The notes: generated by a model from the sequence alone, not told the origin. A stretch of 64,000 nucleotides of DNA from Jeotgalibacillus sp. R-1-5s-1 (GCF_004405105.1 NZ_SORW01000007.1:1-64000); one strand, 5' to 3'. Numbered from the stretch's first letter, positions 38,361 to 48,488 are shown. A program made the numbers and translations.

Positions 38361-38414
38361 GGGGGACGGAGCGGCTGTTCTTTTTTCTGAAAAGGAACAG
38401 CCGCTCCGTCCCCC
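38361..38414. repeat. GGACGGAGCG hairpin repeat, copy 2
   Basis: GGGGGACGGAGCGGCTGTTC (38361-38380) pairs perfectly over 20 bp with 38395-38414, around a T6/A4 loop. The inner arm differs from copy 1 (GGCTGTTC instead of CCCGTTC) on both sides, so the change is compensated. Confidence 0.88.
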
Positions 38415-38416
38415 GG

Positions 38417-38446
38417 TTGCCTCTCTGTCACACTTTTTGGTATGAT
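38417..38446 (+). promoter_or_regulatory. Probable promoter of gatCAB
   Basis: TTGCCT (38417-38422), 18 bp, TATGAT (38441-38446), placed 44 bases before gatC and immediately after the hairpin repeat. Confidence 0.55.
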
Positions 38447-38490
38447 AAACAGTATTGTGAGTGTTCGAACATACACGGAGGTGAGTCACA

Positions 38491-38781
38491 ATGACGAAAA
38501 TTACGACAGATGAAGTGAAACACGTTGCCCATTTGGCGCGCTTGAACATCACTGAAGAGGAAGCAGCGAAGTTTGCTTACCAGCTTGGTGCGATTATTAC
38601 ATTTGCTGAGCAGCTGAATGAGCTTGATACAGATCACGTTGAACCGACAACGCATGTTCTTGAAATGAAGAATATTATGCGTGAAGATAAGTCAGTCGAT
38701 GGACTGCCGCGCGAAAATGTACTAAAGAATGCACCGGATCACCAGGATGGCCAGGTGAAGGTGCCGACTATTTTGGAATAG
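38491..38781 (+). CDS. gatC: Asp-tRNA(Asn)/Glu-tRNA(Gln) amidotransferase subunit C
   Basis: GatC (96 residues) wraps around GatA and stabilises the GatCAB complex that amidates Glu-tRNA(Gln) and Asp-tRNA(Asn). Family motifs are [17 protein letters not shown] near residue 9, [15 protein letters not shown] near residue 46 and the C-terminal [10 protein letters not shown]. An ACGGAGGTGAG site precedes the ATG; gatA starts 12 bases downstream. Confidence 0.96.
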   Translation: MTKITTDEVKHVAHLARLNITEEEAAKFAYQLGAIITFAEQLNELDTDHVEPTTHVLEMKNIMREDKSVDGLPRENVLKNAPDHQDGQVKVPTILE

Positions 38782-38793
38782 GGAGGGCCACTC

Positions 38794-40251
38794 ATGTCTT
38801 TATTTGATCACAAGCTTGCTGATCTTCAGGATCTGTTACATAAGAAAGAGATTACCGTTACGGATCTTGTTCGTGAATCGTATAAACGGATTGCGGATGT
38901 AGATGGTCAGGTTCAGGCTTTTCTAACACTTGATGAAGAGCGTGCCCTTGCGCGTGCAGAGGAGCTTCAGAAAAAGCTTTCTTCTGATTCAGAAGGATTA
39001 TTATTCGGAATGCCGATTGGTGTGAAGGATAATATCGTGACGAAAGAGCTTCGCACAACGGCTGCGAGTAAAATTCTTGGAAACTTTGATCCGATCTATA
39101 ATGCAACAGTGGCTGATAAGCTTCACGCTGCTGATGCGATTACAATTGGAAAATTAAATATGGATGAATTTGCGATGGGATCTTCAACAGAGAACTCGCA
39201 TTTTGCTAAAACGCGCAACCCGTGGAACCTGGATGCAGTTCCTGGTGGTTCTTCAGGTGGTTCCGCTGCATCTGTTGCAGCCGGGGAAGTACCATTCTCA
39301 TTAGGGTCAGATACAGGCGGATCCATCCGTCAACCGGCTTCTTTCTGCGGTGTCGTTGGGTTAAAGCCGACATACGGACGGGTATCCCGTTTCGGTCTGA
39401 TCGCATTTGCTTCATCACTTGACCAGATCGGTCCAATTACACGTAATGTAGAAGACAATGCTTATCTTTTAGAGGCGATTGCGGGTCTGGATCCAAATGA
39501 TTCAACTTCTGCAAATGTAGATGTTCCAAAGTATCGCAGTGCCTTAACCGGTGATATTAAAGGTTTGAAGGTAGCGGTACCGAAAGAATATCTTGGTGAA
39601 GGTGTCAGCGAGGAAGTACGTCAGAATGTCCGCGAAGCGCTTAAGGTGCTTGAAGGACTTGGCGCAACGATTGATGAAGTGTCACTGCCTCACTCTAAAT
39701 ATGGTGTTGCAACGTACTACCTGCTGTCTTCATCAGAAGCATCCGCAAACCTTGCCCGTTTTGACGGGATCCGTTACGGCTACCGTGCGGACAATGCTGA
39801 AAATCTGATCGATCTTTATAAAAAGACGCGCGCAGAAGGCTTCGGTGACGAAGTAAAACGCCGTATCATGCTTGGAACGTATGCGTTAAGCTCAGGCTAT
39901 TATGATGCTTACTATAAGAAAGCCCAAAAAGTCCGTACATTAATTAAGCAGGACTTTGAAAATATTTTTGAAAATTATGATGTAGTTGTTGGTCCGACAA
40001 CTCCTACACCGGCCTTTAAGATCGGCGAGCAAATCAATGATCCGCTGACGATGTATGCGAATGATATCCTGACGATTCCTGTAAACCTTGCAGGCGTACC
40101 GGGTATTTCTGTTCCGGCTGGTCTTTCTTCTGAGGGACTTCCGCTTGGACTTCAAATCATCGGAAAGCATTTTGATGAGAGCACGGTATATCGTGTGGCA
40201 CATGCCTTTGAACAGGCAACAGAGCATCATAAATTAAAGCCGGAGCTGTAG
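38794..40251 (+). CDS. gatA: Amidotransferase subunit A (glutaminase)
   Basis: GatA (485 residues) is an amidase-signature enzyme releasing ammonia from glutamine. The Ser-cisSer-Lys triad is visible: the lysine in GVKDNIV near residue 77, and [16 protein letters not shown] with [14 protein letters not shown] around residues 150-180. GGGAGG precedes the ATG. It works with GatB through an ammonia tunnel. Confidence 0.97.
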   Translation: MSLFDHKLADLQDLLHKKEITVTDLVRESYKRIADVDGQVQAFLTLDEERALARAEELQKKLSSDSEGLLFGMPIGVKDNIVTKELRTTAASKILGNFDPIYNATVADKLHAADAITIGKLNMDEFAMGSSTENSHFAKTRNPWNLDAVPGGSSGGSAASVAAGEVPFSLGSDTGGSIRQPASFCGVVGLKPTYGRVSRFGLIAFASSLDQIGPITRNVEDNAYLLEAIAGLDPNDSTSANVDVPKYRSALTGDIKGLKVAVPKEYLGEGVSEEVRQNVREALKVLEGLGATIDEVSLPHSKYGVATYYLLSSSEASANLARFDGIRYGYRADNAENLIDLYKKTRAEGFGDEVKRRIMLGTYALSSGYYDAYYKKAQKVRTLIKQDFENIFENYDVVVGPTTPTPAFKIGEQINDPLTMYANDILTIPVNLAGVPGISVPAGLSSEGLPLGLQIIGKHFDESTVYRVAHAFEQATEHHKLKPEL

Positions 40252-40263
40252 GAGGGAGAAACC

Positions 40264-41697
40264 ATGACAAACTTTGAAACCATTATTGGACTAGAAGTTC
40301 ACGTTGAATTAAAAACAGATTCTAAAATGTTCTCTCCTGCACCTGCTCATTTTGGTGCGGAGCCGAACACAAATACAAATGTGATTGACCTTGGGTACCC
40401 GGGTGTTTTACCGGTGATCAACCGCCGTGCAGTCGACTGGGGAATGAAAGCAGCGATGGCGCTGAACTGCCAGATTGCTGATCACACGAAGTTTGACCGC
40501 AAAAACTATTTCTATCCGGATAATCCGAAGGCCTATCAGATTTCTCAATTTGACCAGCCAATCGGTGAACATGGCTGGATTGAAATTGAAGTAGACGGTT
40601 ACACGAAAAAAATCGGCATTACCCGTCTTCACCTAGAAGAAGACGCTGGTAAACTGACACACACAGACAAGGGTTATTCTCTTGTAGACTACAACCGTCA
40701 GGGAACGCCGCTGATTGAGATCGTTTCAGAGCCGGATTTAAGAACGCCGGCTGAAGCTTACGCTTACCTTGAAAAAATCAAATCCATCATCCAGTACACA
40801 GGCGTTTCAGACTGTAAAATGGAAGAAGGATCACTGCGCTGTGATGCGAATATTTCCCTTCGTCCAGTCGGACAGGAAGAATTCGGTACAAAAACAGAGC
40901 TTAAAAACCTGAACTCCTTTAACTTTGTTAAAAAGGGTCTTGAGTTTGAAGAAAAACGTCAGGAAGAAGTGCTTCTATCAGGCGGAGAAATCCGTCAGGA
41001 ATCACGCCGTTTTGACGAATCAACAGGCAAAACACTGCTGATGCGTGTCAAAGAAGGATCGGACGATTACCGTTACTTCCCGGAACCGGACCTTGTCTCT
41101 CTTTACATTGATGAAGAGTGGAAGGAAAGCGTCCGTCAGACGATTCCTGAGCTTCCGGATGCACGTAAAAAACGTTATGTGGAAGAGCTTGGTCTCCCTG
41201 CGTATGACGCAATGGTACTGACACTGACAAAAGAAATGTCCGATTTCTTTGAAGCAACACTTCAGCAGGGAGCAGACGCAAAGCTTTCATCCAACTGGCT
41301 GATGGGTGAAGTGTCCGCCTACCTGAACGCCGAGCAGAAAGAGCTTAACGATACTGCTCTAACACCACAGGGCTTAGCCGGCATGATCAAACTTATTGAA
41401 GATGGCACGATTTCATCTAAAATTGCCAAAAAAGTCTTCAAAGAACTGATCGAAAACGGCGGCGATCCAAACAAAATCGTCAAAGACAAAGGCCTTGTAC
41501 AAATTTCGGATGAGGGACAGCTGCTGGCATTCGTAACAGAAGCGCTCGACAACAACCCTCAGTCCATCGAAGACTTCAAAAACGGTAAAGATCGTGCCAT
41601 CGGTTTCCTTGTGGGTCAAATCATGAAAGCATCAAAAGGCCAGGCCAACCCGCCAATGGTCAACAAAATCCTGATGCAGGAAATCAAAAAGCGCTAA
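40264..41697 (+). CDS. gatB: Amidotransferase subunit B (tRNA kinase/amidation)
   Basis: GatB (477 residues) binds the misacylated tRNA, phosphorylates the side chain and amidates it. Signatures include [17 protein letters not shown] near residue 9, [16 protein letters not shown] near residue 80, and the C-terminal YqeY-like helical domain with [15 protein letters not shown]. It follows gatA by 12 bases. A strong terminator ends the operon. Confidence 0.97.
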   Translation: MTNFETIIGLEVHVELKTDSKMFSPAPAHFGAEPNTNTNVIDLGYPGVLPVINRRAVDWGMKAAMALNCQIADHTKFDRKNYFYPDNPKAYQISQFDQPIGEHGWIEIEVDGYTKKIGITRLHLEEDAGKLTHTDKGYSLVDYNRQGTPLIEIVSEPDLRTPAEAYAYLEKIKSIIQYTGVSDCKMEEGSLRCDANISLRPVGQEEFGTKTELKNLNSFNFVKKGLEFEEKRQEEVLLSGGEIRQESRRFDESTGKTLLMRVKEGSDDYRYFPEPDLVSLYIDEEWKESVRQTIPELPDARKKRYVEELGLPAYDAMVLTLTKEMSDFFEATLQQGADAKLSSNWLMGEVSAYLNAEQKELNDTALTPQGLAGMIKLIEDGTISSKIAKKVFKELIENGGDPNKIVKDKGLVQISDEGQLLAFVTEALDNNPQSIEDFKNGKDRAIGFLVGQIMKASKGQANPPMVNKILMQEIKKR

Positions 41698-41722
41698 TTT
41701 CCAAGCTATATGTGAATACTTC

Positions 41723-41761
41723 AAAACGACCTGGAGAGTGGGCTCCAGGTCGTTTTTTTTG
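41723..41761 (+). terminator. Terminator of gatCAB
   Basis: ACGACCTGGAG pairs with CTCCAGGTCGT around AGTGGG, followed by T8. Confidence 0.93.
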
Positions 41762-41796
41762 AGTGTGAAATGGGGATGGGGGGGTGGGTTATTGTT

Positions 41797-41880
41797 TATT
41801 TAACAACTTTTATGGATTATTAGACAACTTTTTGAGGGTATTTAACAACATATAAGATTATTTAACAACTCTCTGAGAAT
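41797..41880. repeat. Degenerate tandem array, 21-bp period (word TATTTAACAAC)
   Basis: Units start at 41797, 41818, 41839 and 41859 (steps 21, 21, 20), each a variant of TATTTAACAACT. A further eroded unit may follow. A fragment of the palindromic element (GCGGCCGCGGAAAGGGAAGGATCG, only partly conserved) lies next to it at about 41897. Confidence 0.72.
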
Positions 41881-42029
41881 TTAGCGGGCTTATTGCGCGG
41901 CCGCGGAAAGGGAAGGATCGCTCCCACCCGGCTTTTTAATCCATAGCTATTTCTCGTACCCACATCCATCAAACCAATCATTCGACCTCCGATTCAAAAT
42001 ATGCGATTCTTAAAAAAGAGGTGATTAAC

Positions 42030-42581
42030 ATGACAAAATTAAACGAATGGTTCGAAAAAGGGCTGACTTCTGAGCAATACATCGATCAGATGGAATCCCA
42101 CAAAGAAAATATGCAAAAAGTGTACGATGAATTTAAGCTACCTGAAGATCAGACTTTTTTTGATCAACTGAAAGAAAAAAATCTTAAAGCGATTGTCCTG
42201 ACAGAAGACTGGTGCGGCGATGCGATGATGAATAATCCTGTTTTGCTTAAGCTAGCTGAACAGTCTGGAATGGAGGTCCGCTTTCTGCTCCGTGACAGCA
42301 ACCTTGAACTGATGGATCAATATTTAACAAACGGAACATCGCGTGCGATTCCGATTTTTATCTTTATAGATGAAAACGGAGAGGAAGTGGCTAAATGGGG
42401 GCCGCGGGCTGAAAAAGTTCAATCATTTGTCGATGAGGCAAGATCCAACCTTCCTGCGCAGGAAGATCCGGCATTTAAAGACGGACAAAGCCTGATGATT
42501 AAGCAGTTAACGGCTGCTTACACTGAGCGGGAGGATTTCTGGAATGAAGTATATGAAGAGCTTAAACAGACATTAAGCTAA
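42030..42581 (+). CDS. Thioredoxin-like protein with single-cysteine WCGD motif
   Basis: The 183-residue protein has a thioredoxin fold of the Thioredoxin_9 type: TEDWCGDAMMNNPVL near residue 60, with only one cysteine where classical thioredoxins have CxxC, then RAIPIFIFIDENGEE with the cis-proline near residue 108. The frame opens at a GTG at 42021; AAAGAGGTG overlaps that codon and fits the ATG at 42030. It cannot do a normal dithiol exchange alone; a thiol-conjugate or monothiol role is possible. No linked partner is seen. Confidence 0.82.
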   Translation: MTKLNEWFEKGLTSEQYIDQMESHKENMQKVYDEFKLPEDQTFFDQLKEKNLKAIVLTEDWCGDAMMNNPVLLKLAEQSGMEVRFLLRDSNLELMDQYLTNGTSRAIPIFIFIDENGEEVAKWGPRAEKVQSFVDEARSNLPAQEDPAFKDGQSLMIKQLTAAYTEREDFWNEVYEELKQTLS

Positions 42582-42754
42582 TTGTGGTAAATAACGTCAT
42601 TTAGCGGTATGATAAGAATAAGTCAGGGAGCTGGCTTATTCTTTTTTGTTTACATATTGATAAAAGAGACTATAATTTTATAAGTATGCTTACAGCTGAT
42701 CAGAAGAAAACATGCTTGTAACTGATCGATTATGAAAAAGGCAGGCTGAATATC

Positions 42755-43732
42755 ATGAAACGAGCACGAATTATTTATAATCCGACTTCAGGCAGAGAGC
42801 TTTTCAGAAAGCATCTGCCGGAGGTATTAATGAAACTTGAACAGGCTGGATACGAGACGTCCTGTCACGCCACAACGGGTGCAGGTGATGCGACGAACGC
42901 GGCCGCCATTGCGGTGGAACGCGGCTACGATCTTGTGATTGCAGCCGGTGGTGACGGCACGCTGAATGAAGTGATCAATGGCATTGCAGAAAAGCCAAAC
43001 CGTCCGAAAATTGGTCTGATTCCAATGGGAACAACCAATGATTTTGCACGCGCTCTTCACATCCCTCGGGATATTGAAAAAGCGCTTGATATCATCATAA
43101 AGGGTGACACGATTCCGGTTGATGTTGGACGGATGAATGAAAAATACTTTATCAATATTGCCGGTGGTGGCCGGATGACAGAGCTCACTTATGAGGTGCC
43201 AAGTAAGCTGAAAACCGTTTTGGGACAGCTGGCTTATTACCTAAAAGGGATTGAAATGCTGCCATCCTTCAAGCCGACACACGTTCGTATTGAATATGAC
43301 GGGAAAGTATTTGAAGGGGAAGTAATGCTGTTTTTAATCGGTCTGACAAACTCGGTCGGCGGCTTTGAGAAGCTTGCGCCGGATTCCTCCATTAACGATG
43401 GACTTTTTACACTGATGTTTTTAAAGAAAACAAATCTCGCAGAAACGATCCGGATCATTTCACTTGCCCTTCGCGGAGAGCATCTGAACGATCCGCATCT
43501 GGAGTATATTAAAGCAAACCATATTAAGGTCATGTCACCTGAAATGGTTCAGCTGAATCTCGACGGGGAGTTTGGCGGGCTGCTGCCGGCTGAATTCCAG
43601 AATTTGTACCGCCACATTAACGTGTTTGCGCCACTTGATCAGCTTCGTAAAGAGGATCGTGTGGATGAGGATAAGAATGTAGTGCTGAAGAATAGTATTA
43701 TTGATGATGAAGACCAGGAAAACCCGGCGTGA
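42755..43732 (+). CDS. dagK: Diacylglycerol kinase DagK (DgkB)
   Basis: DagK (325 residues) phosphorylates diacylglycerol to return it to phospholipid synthesis. The LCB5/DAGK catalytic domain shows IYNPTSGRELF (residues 6-16), VIAAGGDGTLNEVING near residue 67 with the GGDGT motif, and IGLIPMGTTNDFARAL near residue 88. The position after gatB and before rlmCD matches B. subtilis yerQ/dgkB. AAGGCAGGCTG lies upstream of the ATG. Confidence 0.95.
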   Translation: MKRARIIYNPTSGRELFRKHLPEVLMKLEQAGYETSCHATTGAGDATNAAAIAVERGYDLVIAAGGDGTLNEVINGIAEKPNRPKIGLIPMGTTNDFARALHIPRDIEKALDIIIKGDTIPVDVGRMNEKYFINIAGGGRMTELTYEVPSKLKTVLGQLAYYLKGIEMLPSFKPTHVRIEYDGKVFEGEVMLFLIGLTNSVGGFEKLAPDSSINDGLFTLMFLKKTNLAETIRIISLALRGEHLNDPHLEYIKANHIKVMSPEMVQLNLDGEFGGLLPAEFQNLYRHINVFAPLDQLRKEDRVDEDKNVVLKNSIIDDEDQENPA

Positions 43733-43748
43733 TGGCCGGGTTTTTATA
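43717..43748 (+). terminator. Terminator of dagK
   Basis: AAACCCGGC pairs with GCCGGGTTT around GTGATG with a T-rich tail; the dagK stop codon is inside the hairpin. Confidence 0.85.
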
Positions 43749-43831
43749 CGTTTATTGAGGTGTGAAATGTCCAATCGATGCAAGTACACGCCTTTAGAAA
43801 AAACTTATCCGATATAGAAATTAAACAAACT

Positions 43832-43872
43832 AAAACCCCCGCCTGATCAATCAGGCAGGGGTTTGTTTTACT
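43832..43872 (-). terminator. Terminator of the Nudix gene
   Basis: On the minus strand AACCCC-GCCTGA pairs with TCAGGC-GGGGTT with one central mismatch and T-rich flanks; it overlaps the end of the Nudix gene and may be bidirectional. Confidence 0.8.
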
Positions 43873-44311
43873 GATAAATCCACTCAACGGCATTATCCAT
43901 ATCGGCTGCGAGCTTGGAGGCTTCGTGAAGAGGACGCCATTCAAAGTGGAATTTCATGCCGCCATCCTCGCCGTCACCGTCCACAACGTAGTCCCACTCA
44001 TCATCTGCCGGACGGGTGAGAGATAGATGAAAGAAGTTGCGCTCATAGTATTTAGAGCGGTCTTCTGAATAGTACATCTGCTTATGCAGCTTTCCCTGCA
44101 GCTGAAGCTCATCACGCTTCAGTCCGCTTTCTTCTTCAACCTCGCGATACAGTGCATCAATCAGCAGTTCGTCATCCTCAACGCCTCCGCCTGGCACCTG
44201 GAGGCCAGCTGATGGATCCTGTTGTGAAAAGACCAGCAGTTCCGTCTGTCCGTTCCGTTCGCGTGTAATGTAAGCAAGTACCTTTCTTGTTACGATAGGT
44301 GATTGTCCCAT
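43868..44311 (-). CDS. Nudix hydrolase
   Basis: The 147-residue protein carries a full Nudix box: GGGVEDDELLIDALYREVEE then ESGL (about residues 40-63), which binds Mg2+ and hydrolyses a nucleoside diphosphate linked to another moiety. The substrate cannot be assigned. GGAGG lies upstream of the ATG on the minus strand. It is a single gene between convergent dagK and divergent rlmCD. Confidence 0.9.
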   Translation of the reverse strand: MGQSPIVTRKVLAYITRERNGQTELLVFSQQDPSAGLQVPGGGVEDDELLIDALYREVEEESGLKRDELQLQGKLHKQMYYSEDRSKYYERNFFHLSLTRPADDEWDYVVDGDGEDGGMKFHFEWRPLHEASKLAADMDNAVEWIYQ

Positions 44312-44507
44312 ACTGCTTCCTCCTTTTTTTAGAATTATTTGAATAAAAAGAATAGTTTCTCCATTCTACAGTCCATGCAATAAAAAATCAAGGTTAAAAT
44401 GGTAAATATGTTATTCCCTATTTCCGACAGGTTGAAACTAAATCCCTTATCGTCCGAAAGTATGCTACAATAATGGGCAGCGATTCTAACATAAAGGACG
44501 ATGAATC

Positions 44508-45887
44508 ATGACGAAAAAACAGGCTTTACCTGTTCAAAAAAACGAAGAATATATCGTAACAATAGAAGACTTAACCCATGAAGGACATGGTGTTGGAAAA
44601 GTGGAAGGGTATCCGCTCTTTATCCCGCTCGCTCTTCCTGGTGAAAAGGTGAAAACTAAGGTTGTTAAAACAACAAAAAATTTCGGGTTTGGCCGTCTGA
44701 TGGAAAATCTTGAACCGAGTGAAGACCGTGTTGAACCGCCATGTCCAGTGTATTACAAATGTGGAGGCTGTCAGTTGCAGCACCTGAGCTATGAAGGTCA
44801 GCTGAAGGCGAAGCAAAAGCAGGTTGAAGATGTACTTGAGCGGATTGGCAAGTTAAACGGTGTAACTGTTCATCCAACGCTCGGAATGGAAGATCCGTGG
44901 CGCTACCGCAATAAAAGTCAGGTTCCTGTCGGGATTGAAAATGGCCGTGTGATCGCAGGCTTTTATGCACAGAGAAGTCACGACATTATTGATGTAAATG
45001 AATGTATCATTCAGGAGCAGGTCAGCGATCAGGTGATGAACCTGGTGAAAAAAGAGGCGGAGAAATTTGGTATCACTCCATACGATGAAGCCCGTCATAA
45101 AGGCATTTTAAGACATGTCGTGATCCGTTATGGCCGCACATCCGGCGAAGTGATGGTTGTCCTTGTTACGAGAACAAAAAATCTGCCTCACGCTGATGAA
45201 CTGGTGGAAGTGCTTCGCGATCAAATTGAAGGACTCACTTCAGTTGTGCACAATATTAACGATCAGAAAACAAACGTCATTTTAGGAAATAAAAATAGAA
45301 CGCTTTGGGGAAGAGACGTGATTTACGATTCAATCGGGGATGTCCGTTTCGCCATTTCCGCCCGCAGCTTTTATCAGATTAATCCTATTCAAACTGAGGT
45401 TCTTTATAAAAAAGCACTTGAATACGCCCAGCTTAATGGTGAGGAATCTGTCATTGATGCTTATTGCGGAATAGGCACGATCTCACTCTTTCTCGCACAA
45501 AAAGCGAAGCATGTTTTTGGCGTGGAGATTGTTGAACAGGCGATTGAGGATGCAAAAGCCAATGCTGAACTGAACGGATTTACGAATACGTCATTTAAAG
45601 CGGGCCCGGCAGAGGAAGTGATTCCTGCGTGGCATGAAGAAGGCAATAAAGCAGTCGTCATCGTCGTCGATCCGCCACGCAAAGGCTGTGACCAGGCACT
45701 GCTTGACACGATTCTTGCCATGCAGCCAAAGCGGGTCGTCTATGTCTCCTGTAACCCCGCCACCCTTGCCCGCGATCTGAGAATTCTGGAAGACGGCGGG
45801 TACGAGACGAAGGAAGTGCAGCCTGTTGATATGTTTCCGCAGACGAGCCATGTTGAGTGTGTGGCGCAACTCGTTTTAAAAGGATAG
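44508..45887 (+). CDS. rlmCD: 23S rRNA (uracil-C5)-methyltransferase RlmCD
   Basis: The 459-residue TrmA/RumA-family enzyme has an N-terminal TRAM domain (residues 10-65), an Fe-S cluster motif [18 protein letters not shown] near residue 80, a SAM-binding segment [16 protein letters not shown] near residue 314, and the catalytic cysteine in [13 protein letters not shown] near residue 411. In B. subtilis the orthologue YefA/RlmCD methylates U747 and U1939. Position after dagK matches. Confidence 0.94.
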   Translation: MTKKQALPVQKNEEYIVTIEDLTHEGHGVGKVEGYPLFIPLALPGEKVKTKVVKTTKNFGFGRLMENLEPSEDRVEPPCPVYYKCGGCQLQHLSYEGQLKAKQKQVEDVLERIGKLNGVTVHPTLGMEDPWRYRNKSQVPVGIENGRVIAGFYAQRSHDIIDVNECIIQEQVSDQVMNLVKKEAEKFGITPYDEARHKGILRHVVIRYGRTSGEVMVVLVTRTKNLPHADELVEVLRDQIEGLTSVVHNINDQKTNVILGNKNRTLWGRDVIYDSIGDVRFAISARSFYQINPIQTEVLYKKALEYAQLNGEESVIDAYCGIGTISLFLAQKAKHVFGVEIVEQAIEDAKANAELNGFTNTSFKAGPAEEVIPAWHEEGNKAVVIVVDPPRKGCDQALLDTILAMQPKRVVYVSCNPATLARDLRILEDGGYETKEVQPVDMFPQTSHVECVAQLVLKG

Positions 45888-45967
45888 CTAATTAATATGT
45901 ATGCAATAAACACTTCCAGGTTTCAATTTGATAAAAAGAGCTAAGCAGGGAATTTTAGTGATATTTC

Positions 45968-46003
45968 AAAAAGGCAACTAACCTTTATGGTGTTGCCTTT
46001 TTA
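45968..46003 (+). terminator. Terminator of rlmCD
   Basis: AAAAAGGCAAC pairs perfectly with GTTGCCTTTTT across a 13-base loop. Confidence 0.88.
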
Positions 46004-46218
46004 GATTGTCCAAAAAGTGTATTGAGCGAATATAAAATACACTCTTATTGTCCTGAGTAATCTTTTTCAACCAACTTGTGCAAAAGAAGGAATGTTGTCT
46101 TTGTTTAAGGAATTTTTTTGCTGTTTCTCTTAAACATACAGAGGTTTTTTGTGGGTTTAGAAACTTGCCTGACTGTTAATTGGCTTGCTATTACAGAACC
46201 ACAGTCATTTCTACTCTA
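46004..46218. other. Spacer between rlmCD and the nupC leader
   Basis: It holds one further small hairpin (AGTGTATT/AAATACACT, about 46015-46043) without a T-run. I see no gene, repeat array or RNA family in it. Confidence 0.4.
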
Positions 46219-46248
46219 TTGATCGTGTGAACTTTCGCAATATATAAT
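46219..46248 (+). promoter_or_regulatory. Promoter of the riboswitch-controlled nucleoside permease
   Basis: TTGATC (46219-46224), 18 bp, TATAAT (46243-46248), about 70 bp upstream of the guanine riboswitch aptamer. Confidence 0.65.
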
Positions 46249-46317
46249 CTTTAAGATTTCATATTGTGCAAAAGTTATTGTTCATGTTAAAGTCTCAAAA
46301 TAAACTTCATATGAATT

Positions 46318-46466
46318 CCTTATATATCTATGGTGATATGGACCATAAGTCTCTACCTGGCAACCTTAAATTGCCGGACTATAAGGAAAGTCATTCTATG
46401 CATGTAAAAAGTGTATGGGGCTTTCTTTATATTGGGAGAAGGTCACATACGCTTTTTTCTTTTTTG
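46318..46466 (+). promoter_or_regulatory. Guanine-type purine riboswitch with attenuator ahead of nupC
   Basis: The aptamer spans 46318-46386: P1 CCTTATA/TATAAGG, P2 TATGG/CCATA, the core GTCTCTACC, P3 TGGCA/TGCC, and 3' core GGACTATAAGG with C as the specificity base (guanine type). The core reads C instead of the usual U at the flipped-out position 48. A terminator (AGTGTATG/CATACGCT, 46410-46453, T-run to 46465) follows. TATAAGGAAAG (46380-46390) can pair with CTTTCTTTATA (46421-46431) as an 11-bp antiterminator, the same design as at purE. Confidence 0.95.
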
Positions 46467-46545
46467 TAAGTGGTCAGACATCATACGACGAAGTAGATGT
46501 ATAAGTAATTATTGGAGTGAACATATCACCTGGAGGTATCTTGCT

Positions 46546-47739
46546 TTGAGTATTATTTATGGCGTTTTTTCATTGATAGGAGTCTTGTTTTTGGCATGGC
46601 TTTGGAGCAGCAAGCGTTCTGCTATTAATTGGCGCATTGTTATTATAGGGATTGTTCTTGAATTTCTGCTTGTTTTGTTCGTTTTGAAGGTTCCCTTTGG
46701 ACAAACCATTCTGAATAAGGCCGCGCTTGGTGTTCAGGAGGTCATTGATTACAGCACCGAAGGAATTATGTTCGTCTTCGGAGGCTTTTTCGAGGAAGGG
46801 ACGAACATTACTTTCGTCTTTGCGATTAATGTTTTAGGCGCGATCGTTTTTATTTCTGCAGTCATTTCTGCTCTCTATTATTTGCGTATCATTCCCCTCT
46901 TTGTGAGATATATTGGGATTGGGCTCGGCAAAATTTTAGGTACAACAAAGGTGGAATCGTTCAATGCGATCGGCAACTCCTTTTTAGGCTTAGTGGAAGC
47001 TCCATTATTGATCAAGCCATATTTAAGCAAGTTAACCCGCTCAGAGGTTTTTGCTGTGATGGTTGGAGGAACTGCATCGGCAAGCGGGGCAATATTAATA
47101 GGGTATTCATTAATGGGAATTGATATGAAACTGCTGCTTCTTTCTGTTTTCAGCGTGCCTATTGTTTCCCTTGTCATTGCCAAAATAATGGAGCCTGAAA
47201 CAGAGGAATCGCAGACAAATGGCAACATCTCTCTAGGTAAAACCACGCATACCAATGTTTTCGAAGCCATTTCAGATGGTGCATTAAACGGAACCAGGCT
47301 AGCCATCAATATTGGAGGGCTCCTGATTGCTTTTATGGGAATTCTCGCGCTGATTAACGGTCTGCTTGGTCTGCTTAATACAGATCTTTCCACTGTCTTT
47401 GGCTATATCTTCTTTCCTTTGGCGCTGTTGATTGGCATTCCGATGGATGAAGCATTTAAGGCAGCCTCTATTATAGGCACCAAGCTTTCTGTTAACGAAT
47501 TTGTCGCGTTCAACGAGCTGTCTTCACTCATGAATGATCTAACACCAAAGACAGTGGCCATTCTAACAGTTGCACTTTGTAATTTCGCCAACCTGTCATC
47601 CATTGGGCAATTAATTGTTGGATTAGGTTCCCTTGAGCCCAGCCAACAAAAAACTGTATCCAAATTAAGCCTCAAAGCCATTGTGGCAGGAACCCTGGCA
47701 AGCTTTATTACAGCCATTATGGTCAGTATCTTAATTTAA
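46546..47739 (+). CDS. nupC: Concentrative nucleoside transporter (NupC family)
   Basis: This membrane protein of about 397 residues belongs to the CNT family: ion-coupled nucleoside uptake. It shows the nucleoside-recognition (gate) helices, GGTASASGAILIGY near residue 180 and the conserved GNSFLGLVEAPLLIKPY near residue 146, plus a C-terminal FANLSSIG segment. The open frame extends back to 46411, but that stretch lies on the riboswitch terminator. GGAGG (46532-46536) points to the TTG at 46546, giving the usual family length. Guanine-riboswitch control implies purine nucleosides as cargo. Confidence 0.93.
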   Translation: MSIIYGVFSLIGVLFLAWLWSSKRSAINWRIVIIGIVLEFLLVLFVLKVPFGQTILNKAALGVQEVIDYSTEGIMFVFGGFFEEGTNITFVFAINVLGAIVFISAVISALYYLRIIPLFVRYIGIGLGKILGTTKVESFNAIGNSFLGLVEAPLLIKPYLSKLTRSEVFAVMVGGTASASGAILIGYSLMGIDMKLLLLSVFSVPIVSLVIAKIMEPETEESQTNGNISLGKTTHTNVFEAISDGALNGTRLAINIGGLLIAFMGILALINGLLGLLNTDLSTVFGYIFFPLALLIGIPMDEAFKAASIIGTKLSVNEFVAFNELSSLMNDLTPKTVAILTVALCNFANLSSIGQLIVGLGSLEPSQQKTVSKLSLKAIVAGTLASFITAIMVSILI

Positions 47740-47811
47740 AATGATAACGATAGTGAAGATCTTGCAGAGTAGTCCAAGATAAGCTGAAAAGTATACAATC
47801 AAATATTTGAA

Positions 47812-47851
47812 AGGAACCAATCTGAGATATCTGCTGATTGGTTCTTTTTAA
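47812..47851 (+). terminator. Terminator of nupC
   Basis: GAACCAATC (47814-47822) pairs perfectly with GATTGGTTC (47836-47844), followed by T5. Confidence 0.88.
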
Positions 47852-48271
47852 ACAGGGTGATCTAATCTTGAACTCTAAATAGTGATTGTATAAATAATTG
47901 AATTACCGCAATTATATGACCGCATTCTAAATCATATTTGAAGATAAAATCCGGATTGATCATGCTATAGACAAGTTTATTCGGAAAGAGTGATGACATT
48001 TCCAGCTGAAGTATTTATTTAAAAGACTATTTACAGCCGTTATTATATCTGAAACAATGTGAGAGGCAGACAATGTTAAAGTAGCTAATAATGAATACAG
48101 TTGCCTCGAATGCAAAATTAGCATTAGCATCAGGAATGAGCTATAGAACTTTATTACAAAAGACAGTGCTGGGATTTCCTGCATCTGTGTTTTTAAATAC
48201 TATGTTCATAAACAGGTGATATTGAATCCGTAACCTGGCTTGCAAAGAAATAAATTTCCCGGGAGGACACC
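47852..48271. other. A+T-rich spacer without recognised features
   Basis: About 420 bp with no convincing gene, array or RNA motif. The GGGAGGAC ribosome site of the next gene is at its end. Confidence 0.5.
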
Positions 48272-48472
48272 ATGGAAGCAAATAGAAAATGGCTATCAAT
48301 ACCCGAACAAACGAGAAAAATGCTGATCGGAAATGTATTCTGCTCTCAATGTCTGGATGCGGTGACGATAAAAGATTTTATCATAACCGGTGATCCGGCT
48401 GGGGTTGTCCTAGAAGGCAAGTGTGCAGCGTGTGGGCATCCTGTAGCAAGAGTAGTTGAAATGGATAATTAA
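48272..48472 (+). CDS. Small zinc-ribbon protein of unknown function
   Basis: The 66-residue protein has a CSQC (residues 24-27) and a CAAC (residues 51-54) pair that should chelate zinc. The N-terminal SIPEQTRKMLIGNVFC segment is helical. GGGAGGAC precedes the ATG, and truA starts 16 bases downstream with its own site, so the two are probably cotranscribed. I do not recognise a characterised homologue; a link to RNA modification is only suggested by position. Confidence 0.72.
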   Translation: MEANRKWLSIPEQTRKMLIGNVFCSQCLDAVTIKDFIITGDPAGVVLEGKCAACGHPVARVVEMDN

Positions 48473-48488
48473 AGAACAAGGAGAGTTT

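Noticed and set aside
46318-46386. 2'-deoxyguanosine riboswitch
   Set aside because: That class changes U51 to C; here position 51 remains U and only position 48 differs, so the guanine class is kept.
46266-46545. Open frame and N-terminal extension of nupC across the second riboswitch
   Set aside because: The sequence is explained by the aptamer and terminator; the extended N-terminus is not membrane-like and a GGAGG-supported TTG exists at 46546.
46878-47393. 171-residue minus-strand frame inside nupC
   Set aside because: Long but antisense to a clear CNT transporter; composition follows from the membrane gene.
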